A DNA stretch of 64,000 nt from Aeromicrobium endophyticum (GTDB taxonomy: Bacteria > Actinomycetota > Actinomycetes > Propionibacteriales > Nocardioidaceae): assembly GCF_003586285.1 (NCBI RefSeq), contig NZ_QUBR01000001.1, positions 1,729,373 through 1,793,372 on the forward strand, in the 5' to 3' direction. The notes below the pieces were generated by a model, which did not search any database, was not told where the DNA came from, and worked only from the letters and a program-made list of their open reading frames with translations. Of the stretch, positions 8,812 to 16,861 are shown piece by piece. The number at the start of each line of letters is the position of its first letter. The stretch's first letter is position 1. The translations under genes were made by a program, and so were the position numbers.

Positions 8812-9513
8812 GTGAAGCCGCTGATCGGCGTCTCCACCTACCGGGAGCAGGCCCGGTGGGGGGTGTGGGACCAGCTCGCGGACGTCCTGCCGGCTGCCTA
8901 CGCGCAGTCGGTCGAGCGGGCCGGCGGGGTGCCGGTGCTGCTCCCGCCGGGCGCGGACGATGCGGCGTCCGCCGTGGTCGCACGACTCGACGGGCTGCTG
9001 ATCGCGGGTGGAGCGGACGTCGACCCGTCCCGCTACGACGCCGAGCCCCACGCCCGGACGGCGTCGTGGCGCGAGGACCGCGACGCGTGGGAGCTCGCCC
9101 TGCTCGACGCGGCCCCGGTTGACCTGCCGGTGCTCGGCATCTGCCGCGGCATGCAGGTCATGGCCGTCCACGCCGGCGGGACGCTCGTGCAGCACGTGCC
9201 CGACGTCGTCGGCTCCGAGCGTCACTCGCCGGGCGGCGCCGAGTTCGGCGACGTCGACGTCGACGTGCTGCCGGGCACGCGGCTGGCCGCGGCGATCGGT
9301 GACAAGGGCTCCGTGCGCTGCCACCACCACCAGGCGGTGCGCGACCACCCGGGCTTCGTCGCTGCGGCCTGCGCCGCCGACGGGACGCTCGAGGCCATCG
9401 AGCACCCGGGCCACCGGTTCCGGCTCGCGGTGCAGTGGCACCCCGAGACACGCGACGACGCGGGGCTGTTCCGGGCGCTGGTCGCGGCGGCGGCCTCCGA
9501 GGGCGGTGACTGA
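8812..9513 (+). CDS. class I glutamine amidotransferase, gamma-glutamyl-amine hydrolase (PuuD-like)
   Basis: 233 residues from GTG 8812 with GAGGAG upstream. It belongs to peptidase family C26: LIAGGADVDPSRY, the nucleophile elbow LGICRGMQVMAVHAGGTL with the catalytic Cys, and the VQWHPE motif with catalytic His/Glu. Enzymes of this type hydrolyse gamma-glutamyl-GABA or similar amides to release glutamate, the last step of the gamma-glutamylation route started by the ligase upstream. It is the last gene of the operon; a strong hairpin follows at once. Confidence 0.88.
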   Translation: MKPLIGVSTYREQARWGVWDQLADVLPAAYAQSVERAGGVPVLLPPGADDAASAVVARLDGLLIAGGADVDPSRYDAEPHARTASWREDRDAWELALLDAAPVDLPVLGICRGMQVMAVHAGGTLVQHVPDVVGSERHSPGGAEFGDVDVDVLPGTRLAAAIGDKGSVRCHHHQAVRDHPGFVAAACAADGTLEAIEHPGHRFRLAVQWHPETRDDAGLFRALVAAAASEGGD

Positions 9514-9532
9514 GCGACCTGTCCCGGCTGGA

Positions 9533-9585
9533 GGCGGTGACCTAGCGACCTGTCCGGGCCCTTGATGGGTCGCCAGGTCACCGCC
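9533..9585. terminator. hairpin terminator between convergent genes, left arm duplicated
   Basis: GGCGGTGACCTAGCGACC (9533-9550) pairs with GGTCGCCAGGTCACCGCC (9568-9585): 18 bp with one mismatch and a 17-base loop, between the amidotransferase and the convergent lipoprotein. A second copy of the left arm plus CTGTCC lies 31 bases upstream (9502-9524) and contains the amidotransferase stop codon, so alternative pairing is possible. There is no T-run; bidirectional action is inferred from the convergent context. Confidence 0.65.
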
Positions 9586-9589
9586 CGAG

Positions 9590-10129
9590 TCAGGGGCTGA
9601 CGGCGACGTCGCGGCCGTTGCGGGCGTTGAAGGCGGCGATGACCTTCTTGCCGATCCGGAGGCAGTCGGTGCTGACGAAGATGTTCTGTCCGGCTGATCC
9701 GCCGCGCTTCTCCTGCGACGAGAGGACGACCTGGAATCCGTCGACCGTGAACATGCCGCCACCCGTCGTCTCCAGGCCGCTCCTGCTCAGCTCGCCGTTG
9801 TCGAGTGCCCGCGCCACGTCGTCGGCCGCCTGCGCGGGCGGCCGGACGTCGTACGTCACGAAGGTGTCGATGAAGTACGCGGCCTCGTCGGGGTCGCCGT
9901 TGTCGCAGCCCGTGTAGAGGCCGCGCCCGAGGCTGTCGGGGCTCGGCGGCTGGGCGCCGACCCCGGTGGCGAGCGCGGCGACCACGCGCTGCGCGACGGA
10001 GTCGACGCGATCGCGCTGCTGCGACAGCTCCGCGGCGCCGATCGTCGGCTTACCCTCGTTGGCGCACCCTGCCAGCACCACACAGGTCACGAGGAGGACG
10101 AGGACGCGGCGCATCTCGTGACCGTACAT
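9590..10129 (-). CDS. lipoprotein of unknown function
   Basis: 179 residues. A lipoprotein signal peptide is clear: MRRVLVLLVTCVVLAGC with lipobox LAGC. The mature part is small, with two further cysteines (around GCDNGDP and STDCLRIG) that could form a disulfide, and no family I recognise. The ATG at 10129 has GAGGTG five bases upstream and is preferred; ATG 10114 would give a more typical short signal peptide (starting MRRVLV). It converges on the amidotransferase gene and shares its terminator hairpin. Confidence 0.65.
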   Translation of the reverse strand: MYGHEMRRVLVLLVTCVVLAGCANEGKPTIGAAELSQQRDRVDSVAQRVVAALATGVGAQPPSPDSLGRGLYTGCDNGDPDEAAYFIDTFVTYDVRPPAQAADDVARALDNGELSRSGLETTGGGMFTVDGFQVVLSSQEKRGGSAGQNIFVSTDCLRIGKKVIAAFNARNGRDVAVSP

Positions 10130-10225
10130 GCGTCACCTCGGACGCCGCGGGTCCGTCGTGCCGGTCGCGTGTCGCGGGCCGGACGTGTCGGGGTGCGCGG
10201 CTAGCGTGGTCGGCAGGAGGTACGC

Positions 10226-11065
10226 GTGAGGCTCAACAAGTACCCAGGACTCTGCGCGGCGTGCGGCATCGCGGTCGCGATCGCTGCCGGCCGTCTCATC
10301 GGCCTCCCGGGCCGGTGGCAGACGGTCTGCGCGGGCTGCACGCCCACCCCGCCGCCGCGTGGCGACCACCCGGGCTGGCACGTGGCCCCGCTGGCCTCGC
10401 TCGACTTCGAGACCACCGGCATCGACCCCGCGACCGACCGTGTGCTCAGCTACGCGCTGCTGGGCGACCGCGGCACCGACCTGTGCGGGCTGATCGACGC
10501 CGGTGTCGAGATCCCCGCGGCCTCGGCGGCCGTCCACGGCCTGACCGCCGAGGCGCTGGTGGGCGCCCCGAAGCCGCCCGAGGCCATCGCCGGCATCGTC
10601 GCGTGGGTGCAGGACCTGATCGACCGCGAGATCGGCCTGGTCGTCTACAACGCCGCCTACGACCTGACGATGCTGCGCGCCGAGGCCGAGCGGTGGGGCG
10701 TCGAGCAGCCCGACTGGAACCGGCTGCTCGTCGTCGACCCGTTCGTCATCGACTGGGGCATCCAGCGGGGCGAGCTCGGCCCGCGCCGGCTCACCGACGT
10801 GGCGGCCTACTACGGCGTCGCGCTCGACAACGCCCACGACGCGTCGGCCGACGCCCGGGCGGCGCGCGACATCGCCGACGAGATCGGCATGCGGCACCCC
10901 GCCGTCGCCGCCGGCACGCTCGCCGACCTGATGATCCGTCAGCGCAGCTGGTTCGCCGACCGCGCCGACGACTGGAACGCCTACGCCCGCCGGGTCGGGC
11001 GAACCCTCGACGACCCGGCCGGCTGGCCCCTGGCCGCTGTCGCGGCGCCGGCCGTCATGGCCTGA
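10226..11065 (+). CDS. DEDDh-type 3'-5' exonuclease (DnaQ/RNase T fold) with zinc-ribbon-like N-terminus
   Basis: 279 residues from GTG 10226 behind AGGAGG. The exonuclease domain (about 55-225) has all three motifs: SLDFETTGIDP (ExoI), VVYNAAYDLTML (ExoII) and AHDASADARA (ExoIII, with the histidine of the DEDDh type). The N-terminal 45 residues contain CAAC and CAGC pairs, suggesting a small zinc-binding ribbon that is not part of DnaQ itself. It is a stand-alone exonuclease for DNA or RNA rather than a polymerase epsilon subunit. Its end overlaps the convergent gene by 11 bases. Confidence 0.87.
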   Translation: MRLNKYPGLCAACGIAVAIAAGRLIGLPGRWQTVCAGCTPTPPPRGDHPGWHVAPLASLDFETTGIDPATDRVLSYALLGDRGTDLCGLIDAGVEIPAASAAVHGLTAEALVGAPKPPEAIAGIVAWVQDLIDREIGLVVYNAAYDLTMLRAEAERWGVEQPDWNRLLVVDPFVIDWGIQRGELGPRRLTDVAAYYGVALDNAHDASADARAARDIADEIGMRHPAVAAGTLADLMIRQRSWFADRADDWNAYARRVGRTLDDPAGWPLAAVAAPAVMA

Positions 11066-11603
11066 GCGCGTCCTCGACGGCGGGCCGCACGCCACGGGGC
11101 ACGTTCGAGCGCGGCGCGTACGCGGTCAAGAACTCGACGCCCATCTCCTGCACGACCGCAGAGATGTTGGCGAACATCGCGTCGACCGCGACGCTCGTTC
11201 GCCCGGTGTGCTCGCGCACCCGGGCTGCGGCCTCCTGACGTCGCAGCGGGCGGGCCGCGTCGCGGTCGCGCAGCAGCGAGACGTAGGCCTCGACCGCCAC
11301 CGCGATCTCGTCGTCGCTCCAGCCGGCGGGTCGCGCGGCGACGGCTCGCGCCGCCTCGCCGTCGGCGACCGTCCACCCGTCGTCGTCGGACGCGAGCAGC
11401 CCCGTGGCGATCATGGCGTCGGCCGCGTCGCGCAGCTCGAGCTGCCAGACATAGAGCAGGTCGCCCAGCGCCTCGATCTCGGCGCGATGGCGCGACCAGA
11501 CCTGCCGGGACACGTCGATGGGCGAGGCGGACCCGCCACAGGCCGCGACGCCCTCGAGGATCCAGGACTGCCAGCGCTGGGCCGCGTGGCCGCCGGTGGT
11601 CAC
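11055..11603 (-). CDS. winged-helix plus HNH-associated adaptor domain protein lacking a nuclease
   Basis: 182 residues from GTG 11603, which overlaps the upstream hydrolase stop as GTGA. The N-terminal half (about 5-75, RWQSWILEGVAACGGSAS through ADAMIATGLL) resembles the MrrN winged helix. The C-terminal half starts WSDDEIAVAVEAYVSLL and ends with GRTSVAVDAMFANISAV and TAYAPRSNV; this is the helical domain often found before HNH or Mrr nuclease domains, where the form is about WxxxExxxxVxxYxxML ... NISAVLxELG ... YxPRxN. No HNH, PD-(D/E)XK or other nuclease motif follows. It could be a DNA-binding regulator or a decayed restriction component. Confidence 0.6.
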   Translation of the reverse strand: MTTGGHAAQRWQSWILEGVAACGGSASPIDVSRQVWSRHRAEIEALGDLLYVWQLELRDAADAMIATGLLASDDDGWTVADGEAARAVAARPAGWSDDEIAVAVEAYVSLLRDRDAARPLRRQEAAARVREHTGRTSVAVDAMFANISAVVQEMGVEFLTAYAPRSNVPRGVRPAVEDALRP

Positions 11604-12439
11604 GCCCGGATGCGGTCGAGGACGGCCTCGGCCAGCGCGTCCGGGGCCTGCTCGGGCACCCAGTGACCGATGTCGGACAGCTCGACGAAGCGGTAGTCGG
11701 CGTCGACGAAGTCGCCGCACGCCTCGGCCGGCACGCGTCCGATGGCCTGGTCGTGCGCGCCCCACACGAAGGTCGTCGGCACGACGGTACGCGGGGCGGA
11801 CGCCAGCTCGGCCGTCATGGCCCGGTACCAGCTCAGGGCCGCGGTGAGCGCTCCCGGCTCGGCGAGGTGGGCGACGTAGCGCACCGCGAGCGCGGTGGGC
11901 ACCGCGTCGCCGTAGATCGCGACCAGCCGCCGGGCGCTGTCGGCGAGCAGCAGCTCCTCGGCCGTGCCCTCCTGGCGGAACACCTGCATGTAGGCGCCCT
12001 TCTCGCGCTGGTCGGGGTCGTTGCGCAGGGCGTCGTTGTAGGCGCGCAGGTGGGGCACCGACACCGCGGTCAGCGATCGGACCCGCTCGGGGTGCGCGGC
12101 GGCGACGAGCCAGGCGACGACCGATCCCCAGTCGTGGCCGACGACGTCGAACGACCCGATGCCGAGCGCGTCGGCCAGGCCGATGACGTCGGCGACCAGC
12201 AGGTCGGTCGTGTAGGCGGCGACGCCCTCGGGCCGGGCGCCGGGGGAGTAGCCCCGCTGGTCGGGCGCGACGACCCGCAGGCCGGCCTCGGCCAGCTGCG
12301 CAGCGACCTGCGTCCACGACAGCGACGTCTCGGGGAATCCGTGCAGCAAGAAGACCGGGGCGCCGTCGTCGGGGCCGGCGAACCGGACGTCGAAGGTCAG
12401 GTCGCCGACGGTCACGGGGGTGGTGGTGTCGAAGGTCAT
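11600..12439 (-). CDS. alpha/beta hydrolase, epoxide-hydrolase type
   Basis: 279 residues from ATG 12439 with AGGAGA upstream. The sequence has the oxyanion-hole motif HGFPE (33-37), the nucleophile elbow GHDWGS with Asp103 in place of serine, and a C-terminal IGHWVPEQAP carrying the catalytic histidine. An aspartate nucleophile with HGxP is the signature of epoxide hydrolases and haloalkane dehalogenases; the HGFPE form favours epoxide hydrolase. Likely a soluble enzyme; its substrate is unknown. It is the middle gene of a three-gene minus-strand string with an acyltransferase upstream. Confidence 0.82.
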   Translation of the reverse strand: MTFDTTTPVTVGDLTFDVRFAGPDDGAPVFLLHGFPETSLSWTQVAAQLAEAGLRVVAPDQRGYSPGARPEGVAAYTTDLLVADVIGLADALGIGSFDVVGHDWGSVVAWLVAAAHPERVRSLTAVSVPHLRAYNDALRNDPDQREKGAYMQVFRQEGTAEELLLADSARRLVAIYGDAVPTALAVRYVAHLAEPGALTAALSWYRAMTAELASAPRTVVPTTFVWGAHDQAIGRVPAEACGDFVDADYRFVELSDIGHWVPEQAPDALAEAVLDRIRA

Positions 12440-12467
12440 GCGGTCTCCTGGTGTCGTCCGGCAGGGG

Positions 12468-13229
12468 TCATTCGAAGGTCTCGCCGATGCGGGCGACGGC
12501 CTGGCGGTCGAGCACCGCAGCCGTCTCGGGATCGGGCGCGGTGCCCCCGCGGTCGTGCGGGAGCCACCACCGGTCGGTGTCGTCGCGGGGTGCCTCGGGG
12601 TAGGTGTCGATCGCCTCGGCCAGCAGCAGCCCCATGCTGGCGTGCAGTCGTGCCGTGAGGCCGTCGACCGTCTCGCCGGCCTGCGCGTGCAGGGGCTGGC
12701 CGACGATGATCGTGATCGGCACGCGTCGCCGCAGCGACCGGTGCCCGTCGACGGTGTAGATGCGGTGGCCGCCCCAGACGACCACGGGGACGAGCGGTGC
12801 ACGCCGGGCGATCGCGAGCCCTGCGGCCCCGGGCTTGAACGGCTTCAGCAGCCAGGCGCGGCTGATCGTCGCCTCGGGGAAGACACCGACGACCTGGTCG
12901 GCGTCGAGCAGGTCGAGACCGCGCCGGTACGCGCTGGCACCGTGCGACCGGTCGACCGGTACGTGGTGCATCGCGCGCATCAGGCGTCCGACGACCGGCA
13001 GCGCGAACACCGACGTCTTGGCCATGAACCGGATGCGGCGGCCACGCACCCGCGCGGCGTAGCCGATGAACGTGAAGTCGAGGAAGCCGATGTGGTTGCC
13101 CGCGACCACGGTGCGTCCGTCCTGCGGGAGGTGCTCGACGCCGCGGACGTCGAACCGGTAGCCCATGAGCCGGAACAGGAGGCCGAAGACGGAGATGACG
13201 AAGCGGTACGTCCTGTCGCGGCCGGGCAC
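12468..13229 (-). CDS. 1-acylglycerol-3-phosphate acyltransferase (PlsC-like)
   Basis: 253 residues from GTG 13229. Family motif I NHIGFLD (45-51, the NHx4D active site) and a motif III variant VFPEATISR (canonical FPEGTRS, here Gly to Ala) are present, followed by VPVVVWGG and IIVGQPLHA near the position of motif IV. It would transfer an acyl chain to a lysophospholipid or related acceptor at the inner membrane; one hydrophobic stretch lies near the N-terminus (VISVFGLLFRLMG). The gene is 28 bases ahead of the hydrolase. Confidence 0.85.
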   Translation of the reverse strand: MPGRDRTYRFVISVFGLLFRLMGYRFDVRGVEHLPQDGRTVVAGNHIGFLDFTFIGYAARVRGRRIRFMAKTSVFALPVVGRLMRAMHHVPVDRSHGASAYRRGLDLLDADQVVGVFPEATISRAWLLKPFKPGAAGLAIARRAPLVPVVVWGGHRIYTVDGHRSLRRRVPITIIVGQPLHAQAGETVDGLTARLHASMGLLLAEAIDTYPEAPRDDTDRWWLPHDRGGTAPDPETAAVLDRQAVARIGETFE

Positions 13230-13239
13230 GTCGACCAGC

Positions 13240-13896
13240 CTACGTCGAGACGTCGCCGGGGCCTGGCCGGTGCTCGAGGCGCACGACCGCCGTGGCGAGC
13301 AGCAGGATGGCGAGGATGTACAGCGTCATGATCGCCAGACCCGTGACGGCGGCGTCGCCGTCGACGCGTCCGGCCTCCGACAGGGCGATGATGCCGTCGG
13401 AGACCAGGAACAGCGCGCCACCGAGACCGGCGCGCGCGTCGGCGGCCAGCGACAGCGACGCGGTGGACACCAGCAGGGCGGCGTAGACCGGGATCGCGGG
13501 CTTGAGCCCGGGCTCGAGCCCGCCCCAGCACCACGCGACCATGGCGATGGCAGCGACGACGTAGACCACGCCGATCAGCGGCCGGGCCCTCAGCCGGGCG
13601 ACGGCTCCGCCCCGGGCGAACAGGGTGATGAACGCGATGTGGGCTCCGGCGAACGCCGCCATGCCGGCGATGAACAGGCCATCGATCTCGAGGAACAGGT
13701 CACCCAGGAAGCACAGCGCCAGGGCCACCACCAGCAGACGGGGTGCGCCGGCCTGGACGGCCCAGCCCGCGAGCAGGGGCGCGATCAGGCACTTCGTCAC
13801 GCTGTCCCACGGCTCGGCGCCGGTGCCGTTGAGCACGAGGTGCACGACCGAGACCGCCCCGAAGGCGATGAGCCAGGGGCTCCTGGTGGCGGTCAT
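13240..13896 (-). CDS. YhhN/TMEM86-family membrane protein
   Basis: 218 residues with about eight membrane helices. The pattern CLIAPLLAGWAV, ALCFLGDLFLEIDGLF, GAHIAFITLF and LGGALFLVSDGIIAL matches the YhhN family, which includes lysoplasmalogenases and has conserved aspartates in GDLFL and SDG. ATG 13896 is preferred over GTG 13905 because TACGGT lies seven bases upstream, consistent with a leaderless transcript. Substrate in bacteria is uncertain. Confidence 0.82.
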   Translation of the reverse strand: MTATRSPWLIAFGAVSVVHLVLNGTGAEPWDSVTKCLIAPLLAGWAVQAGAPRLLVVALALCFLGDLFLEIDGLFIAGMAAFAGAHIAFITLFARGGAVARLRARPLIGVVYVVAAIAMVAWCWGGLEPGLKPAIPVYAALLVSTASLSLAADARAGLGGALFLVSDGIIALSEAGRVDGDAAVTGLAIMTLYILAILLLATAVVRLEHRPGPGDVST

Positions 13897-13940
13897 GCCC
13901 GTCACCGTACCGGTCGGCGGGCCCGCTGGACCCGAACGCG

Positions 13941-14900
13941 TCAGGCGGTCGCGCCGCGGTCGATCGAGCGGCGGGTCTGCTTGGTCGCGTACATGTCGGC
14001 ATCGGCCTGCGCGAAGGCGGCCGCCACGTCGACGACGCCGGCAGCCGTGGGTGCGTACCCGATCGAGGCCGCGATGCCCTGCTCGGCCAAGGCGTCGGCG
14101 AAGGTCGCGAAGTGCGCCGACAGGTTCTTGACCGCGACGTTGTTCGACAGGATCGCGAACTCGTCGCCGCCGTAGCGAGCCACGCGATCGCTCGGCCCGG
14201 CCGCCGCGGCGAGGGCCGAGCCGGCCCGTCGCAGCAGCTCGTCGCCGGCGTCGTGGCCCTGCTGGTCGTTGAGCGACTTGAGCCCGTCAAGGTCGATGAC
14301 GGCGATCGCCACGGGGTCGCCGTAGGCGGAGATGCGGCGGTCGGCGTCATCGACGAGCAGGTCCCAACCGCGACGGTTGACCAGACCGGTGAGGGCATCG
14401 GTCTGCGCCAGGGCGCTCGCCAGGTCGGCGGAGCGGCGCGCACGGTCGGCGACGCGGGCCAGGTGCAGCTGCGACGACAGCAGGTCGGCCATCAGCGCGA
14501 TGAGGTCGGTGTCGACGTCGTCGGGCGTCGACAGCGGCTGGGTGCCGACGCCGCACAGGGTGCCGAACGTCCGGCCGTCGTCGTCGGTGATCGGGATGCC
14601 GGCGTAGGCGCGCACGACCCCGGCGTCAGGAAGATCGCGGTAGTCGGGGTGCCGGCTGGCATCGGCCACGACCCGGTCGGCGCCGTTGGACATGCGGATG
14701 CAGAACGTGTCGTCCCACGGCACCCGCCGCCCGAGGGTCAACATCTCGTTGTCGCCGGTGTGCACGTGCACCTGCTCGCCCCCGGCCACGCGCGACACCG
14801 ACCACTCCGGGATCGGCGTATGACTCTTCAGGTAGGCGATGACCCGCTCCGCGGACCTGCTGAAGGTGTCCGCTCCGTCCTCGATCTCCGGCGTGCTCAC
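13941..14900 (-). CDS. GAF-GGDEF diguanylate cyclase
   Basis: 319 residues. A GAF-like sensor (about 15-150, with DDTFCIRM and AYAGIPITDDDGRTFGTLC) precedes a GGDEF domain starting at TDALTGLVNRRGWD, with DLDGLKSLNDQQGHDAGD and an intact RYGGDEFAI active loop (GGDEF 244-248). It should make cyclic di-GMP in response to a ligand or redox cue bound by GAF. The inhibitory RxxD site expected at 235-238 reads GPSD, so product inhibition at the I-site is probably absent. It is soluble, with no membrane segment. Confidence 0.9.
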   Translation of the reverse strand: MSTPEIEDGADTFSRSAERVIAYLKSHTPIPEWSVSRVAGGEQVHVHTGDNEMLTLGRRVPWDDTFCIRMSNGADRVVADASRHPDYRDLPDAGVVRAYAGIPITDDDGRTFGTLCGVGTQPLSTPDDVDTDLIALMADLLSSQLHLARVADRARRSADLASALAQTDALTGLVNRRGWDLLVDDADRRISAYGDPVAIAVIDLDGLKSLNDQQGHDAGDELLRRAGSALAAAAGPSDRVARYGGDEFAILSNNVAVKNLSAHFATFADALAEQGIAASIGYAPTAAGVVDVAAAFAQADADMYATKQTRRSIDRGATA

Positions 14901-14948
14901 AGTCCCAGTGTGCCTGGGTGTTCACAGCCGCGCCGCCGAACCCTCAGG

Positions 14949-15773
14949 TCAGGCCTTCGTGGTCGCCGGTGCGGCCGGCACCGGCGCGCTCGTCGCTGCT
15001 GCGCCGACCGGATCGGTCGTGGGTCGGCCCAGCAGCGACTCGAGATCGGGGTGCCTCCCGTCCAGGAGGCCGTGCCGGATCGAGGACGCGATCGACGACA
15101 GCATGGGCGGCTGGAACGGGAACAGGCCGGGCGCGGCGAGCAGTCGCTGCCGGTCGGTGGACAGCGAGACGGAGCGGTGCTCGACGCCGAGGCGTGCCGC
15201 GACGTCGGCAGCGGTGAAGGGCGCTCCGACCAGCTCGTACGTGCGGCCGCGGTGCTGCGCGGGGTCGGCCGCCACGGTTGCCGCGACCGCGGCGAGGTCG
15301 TCGCGCGCGACCGCCGCCACCGCGCCGTCGCCGAAGGCCGACGACAGGTGGTCGTCGTCCCAGGTCAGCAGCGATCCGACGAGCTCGGCGTAGAGCCCGT
15401 TGCGCAGGATCGTCCAGGGCAGCCCGCTGGCGCGGATCATGCGCTCGGTGACGCGGTGTGCCAGGGCGAACGCCAGGTGGTCGCCGGCGCCGGCGAGGCT
15501 CGTGTAGACGACGTGGCCCACGCCGTCGCGCACGGCGGCCTCTATCACGCGCTCGTGACGGGCGACGACGACGTCGTCCTCGGCGTACCCGGCGGAGACC
15601 AGCAGGAGCGTCGAGATGCCACGCAGGTCGATGCTGTCGGGGTAATCGAAGTCGAGCCTCCGCTCGCCCTCGGACGGCGAGCGGCTGGCACCGGCGGCGG
15701 GCACGCCCTGGTCGAGCAGCTGGTCGAGGACGCGAGAGGCGAGGTGTCCGCTGGCTCCGGTCACGAGGATCAT
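14949..15773 (-). CDS. NAD(P)H-binding atypical SDR (NmrA/QorB-like)
   Basis: 274 residues starting MILVTGASGHLASRVLDQLL, with the GxxGxxG cofactor loop at the N-terminus. Later segments (STLLLVSAGYAEDDVVVARHERVIEAA, HVVYTSLAGA, TILRNGLYAELV) fit the NmrA/QorB group of NAD(P)H:quinone oxidoreductase type 2 or redox-sensing proteins; the classical YxxxK active site is not obvious. It is transcribed away from an HxlR regulator, a common pairing for quinone or aldehyde stress genes. Confidence 0.82.
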   Translation of the reverse strand: MILVTGASGHLASRVLDQLLDQGVPAAGASRSPSEGERRLDFDYPDSIDLRGISTLLLVSAGYAEDDVVVARHERVIEAAVRDGVGHVVYTSLAGAGDHLAFALAHRVTERMIRASGLPWTILRNGLYAELVGSLLTWDDDHLSSAFGDGAVAAVARDDLAAVAATVAADPAQHRGRTYELVGAPFTAADVAARLGVEHRSVSLSTDRQRLLAAPGLFPFQPPMLSSIASSIRHGLLDGRHPDLESLLGRPTTDPVGAAATSAPVPAAPATTKA

Positions 15774-15793
15774 GGGGTGGTCTCCTGAGGGGT

Positions 15794-15819
15794 GGTTCTG
15801 ATCAGGCGGTTCTGATCAG
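15794..15819. promoter_or_regulatory. tandem 12-bp repeats in the QorB-like/HxlR divergent promoter
   Basis: GGTTCTGATCAG occurs twice (15794-15805 and 15808-15819), 14 bases apart, each containing the palindrome CTGATCAG. They lie in the 100-bp gap between the two divergent genes, about 20 bases from the reductase start. The likely reader is the HxlR protein encoded next door. Confidence 0.5.
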
Positions 15820-15873
15820 TAACTACCCTGGGAGTCTTCACGGCCCTGACGACGTCCACAAGGAGGCACTTCG

Positions 15874-16296
15874 ATGTCACCCACGCACACCGATGTGCCC
15901 ATGGCCCCGGCCGAGCTCGACCCGTGCGGCATGCCGGACCACCCCGACTGCGGCATCCGCGACGTGCTCGACCGCGTGGGCGACAAGTGGTCGGTGCTGG
16001 TGGTCGTCGAGCTCGCGAGCGGACCACGCCGCTTCGGCGAGCTGCAGCGGGCGGTCGACGGCATCTCGCAGCGGATGCTGACCCTGACGGTGCGCCGCCT
16101 GGAGCGCGACGGTCTCGTCACCCGCACGGTCTACCCGACGGTCCCCGCTCAGGTCGACTACCGCCTGACCGACACGGGGGCGAGCCTCACCCACCTGGTC
16201 AAGGCGCTCGCCGACTGGTCGCTGCGGCACCGCGAGGCGATCGCCGCGTCACGCCACCTCTACGACCAGACGCACCCGGACCACGACATCCGGTGA
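15874..16296 (+). CDS. HxlR-family transcriptional regulator
   Basis: 140 residues from ATG 15874 behind AAGGAGG. A single winged helix of the HxlR type: [70 protein letters not shown]. The N-terminal cysteines (CGMPDHPDC) include the conserved one that in related proteins reacts with electrophiles. It probably represses the divergent reductase gene until oxidised or alkylated; the tandem repeats at 15794-15819 are candidate operators. Confidence 0.88.
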   Translation: MSPTHTDVPMAPAELDPCGMPDHPDCGIRDVLDRVGDKWSVLVVVELASGPRRFGELQRAVDGISQRMLTLTVRRLERDGLVTRTVYPTVPAQVDYRLTDTGASLTHLVKALADWSLRHREAIAASRHLYDQTHPDHDIR

Positions 16297-16313
16297 GCCG
16301 CAGGTGACCGGCC

Positions 16314-16691
16314 TCAGGTGACGAGGCAGAACGGGTGACCGGCCGGATCGGCGAAGACCTGCCACGCGCCCATGTCGTCGTCCTCGTCGATGACGTCGCT
16401 CAGCTGACGCGCTCCGAGGCCGAGCACGGTGGCGCGGGCGGTCTCGAGGTCGTCGACCTCGAGATCGAGGTGCACCTGCTGCTCGCCGCGCTCGCCCGGC
16501 CACGGGGGCGGCACGTGGTCGGCCACGACCTGGAAGCACATCCGCGCCTCGCGGCCGTGGCGCTCGAGCGCCCACCAGTCGTCGTCACGCTGCGTGATCG
16601 TCCGGTCGAGCACCTCGGACCAGAACCGGGCCAGGGGCGCGGGATCGGCGCACTCGAGGACGATCGAGCGGATCGTGGCGATCGCGGTCAC
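16314..16691 (-). CDS. VOC-superfamily (glyoxalase-like) protein
   Basis: 125 residues from GTG 16691. Sequence features such as SIVLECADPAPLARFWSEVL at the N-terminus, VHLDLEVDDLETARATVLGLGA and VFADPAGHPFCLV at the end define the glyoxalase/bleomycin-resistance-like fold of the DUF6/VOC group common in actinobacteria. Function is unknown. The GTG overlaps the stop of a 42-residue frame upstream (GTGA), indicating coupled translation. Confidence 0.8.
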   Translation of the reverse strand: MTAIATIRSIVLECADPAPLARFWSEVLDRTITQRDDDWWALERHGREARMCFQVVADHVPPPWPGERGEQQVHLDLEVDDLETARATVLGLGARQLSDVIDEDDDMGAWQVFADPAGHPFCLVT

Positions 16692-16816
16692 GACGGGACA
16701 GCGTCCGTCCCGTCGGCGTCCGGGTTGGTGACGCTGGGCTCGAGGGGCGGCGCGGGTGCCTCGTCGGGCTCGGGGACGGTGTCGGGCTCGGTCGGGTTCA
16801 CGGGAGTCTCGGTCAT
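16688..16816 (-). CDS. small acidic proline-rich protein
   Basis: 42 residues from ATG 16816 (MTETPVNPTEPDTVPEPDEA), rich in Pro, Glu, Asp and Thr with no hydrophobic segment. Its stop codon overlaps the GTG of the glyoxalase-like gene by four bases, which argues that it is translated and coupled to it. It has no recognisable family and could be a disordered peptide. No strong ribosome site is visible. Confidence 0.45.
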   Translation of the reverse strand: MTETPVNPTEPDTVPEPDEAPAPPLEPSVTNPDADGTDAVPS

Positions 16817-16861
16817 GGCGAGGCCGTACCCGCTCTGCGGCGACGCAACCCCGCGTCGCGC

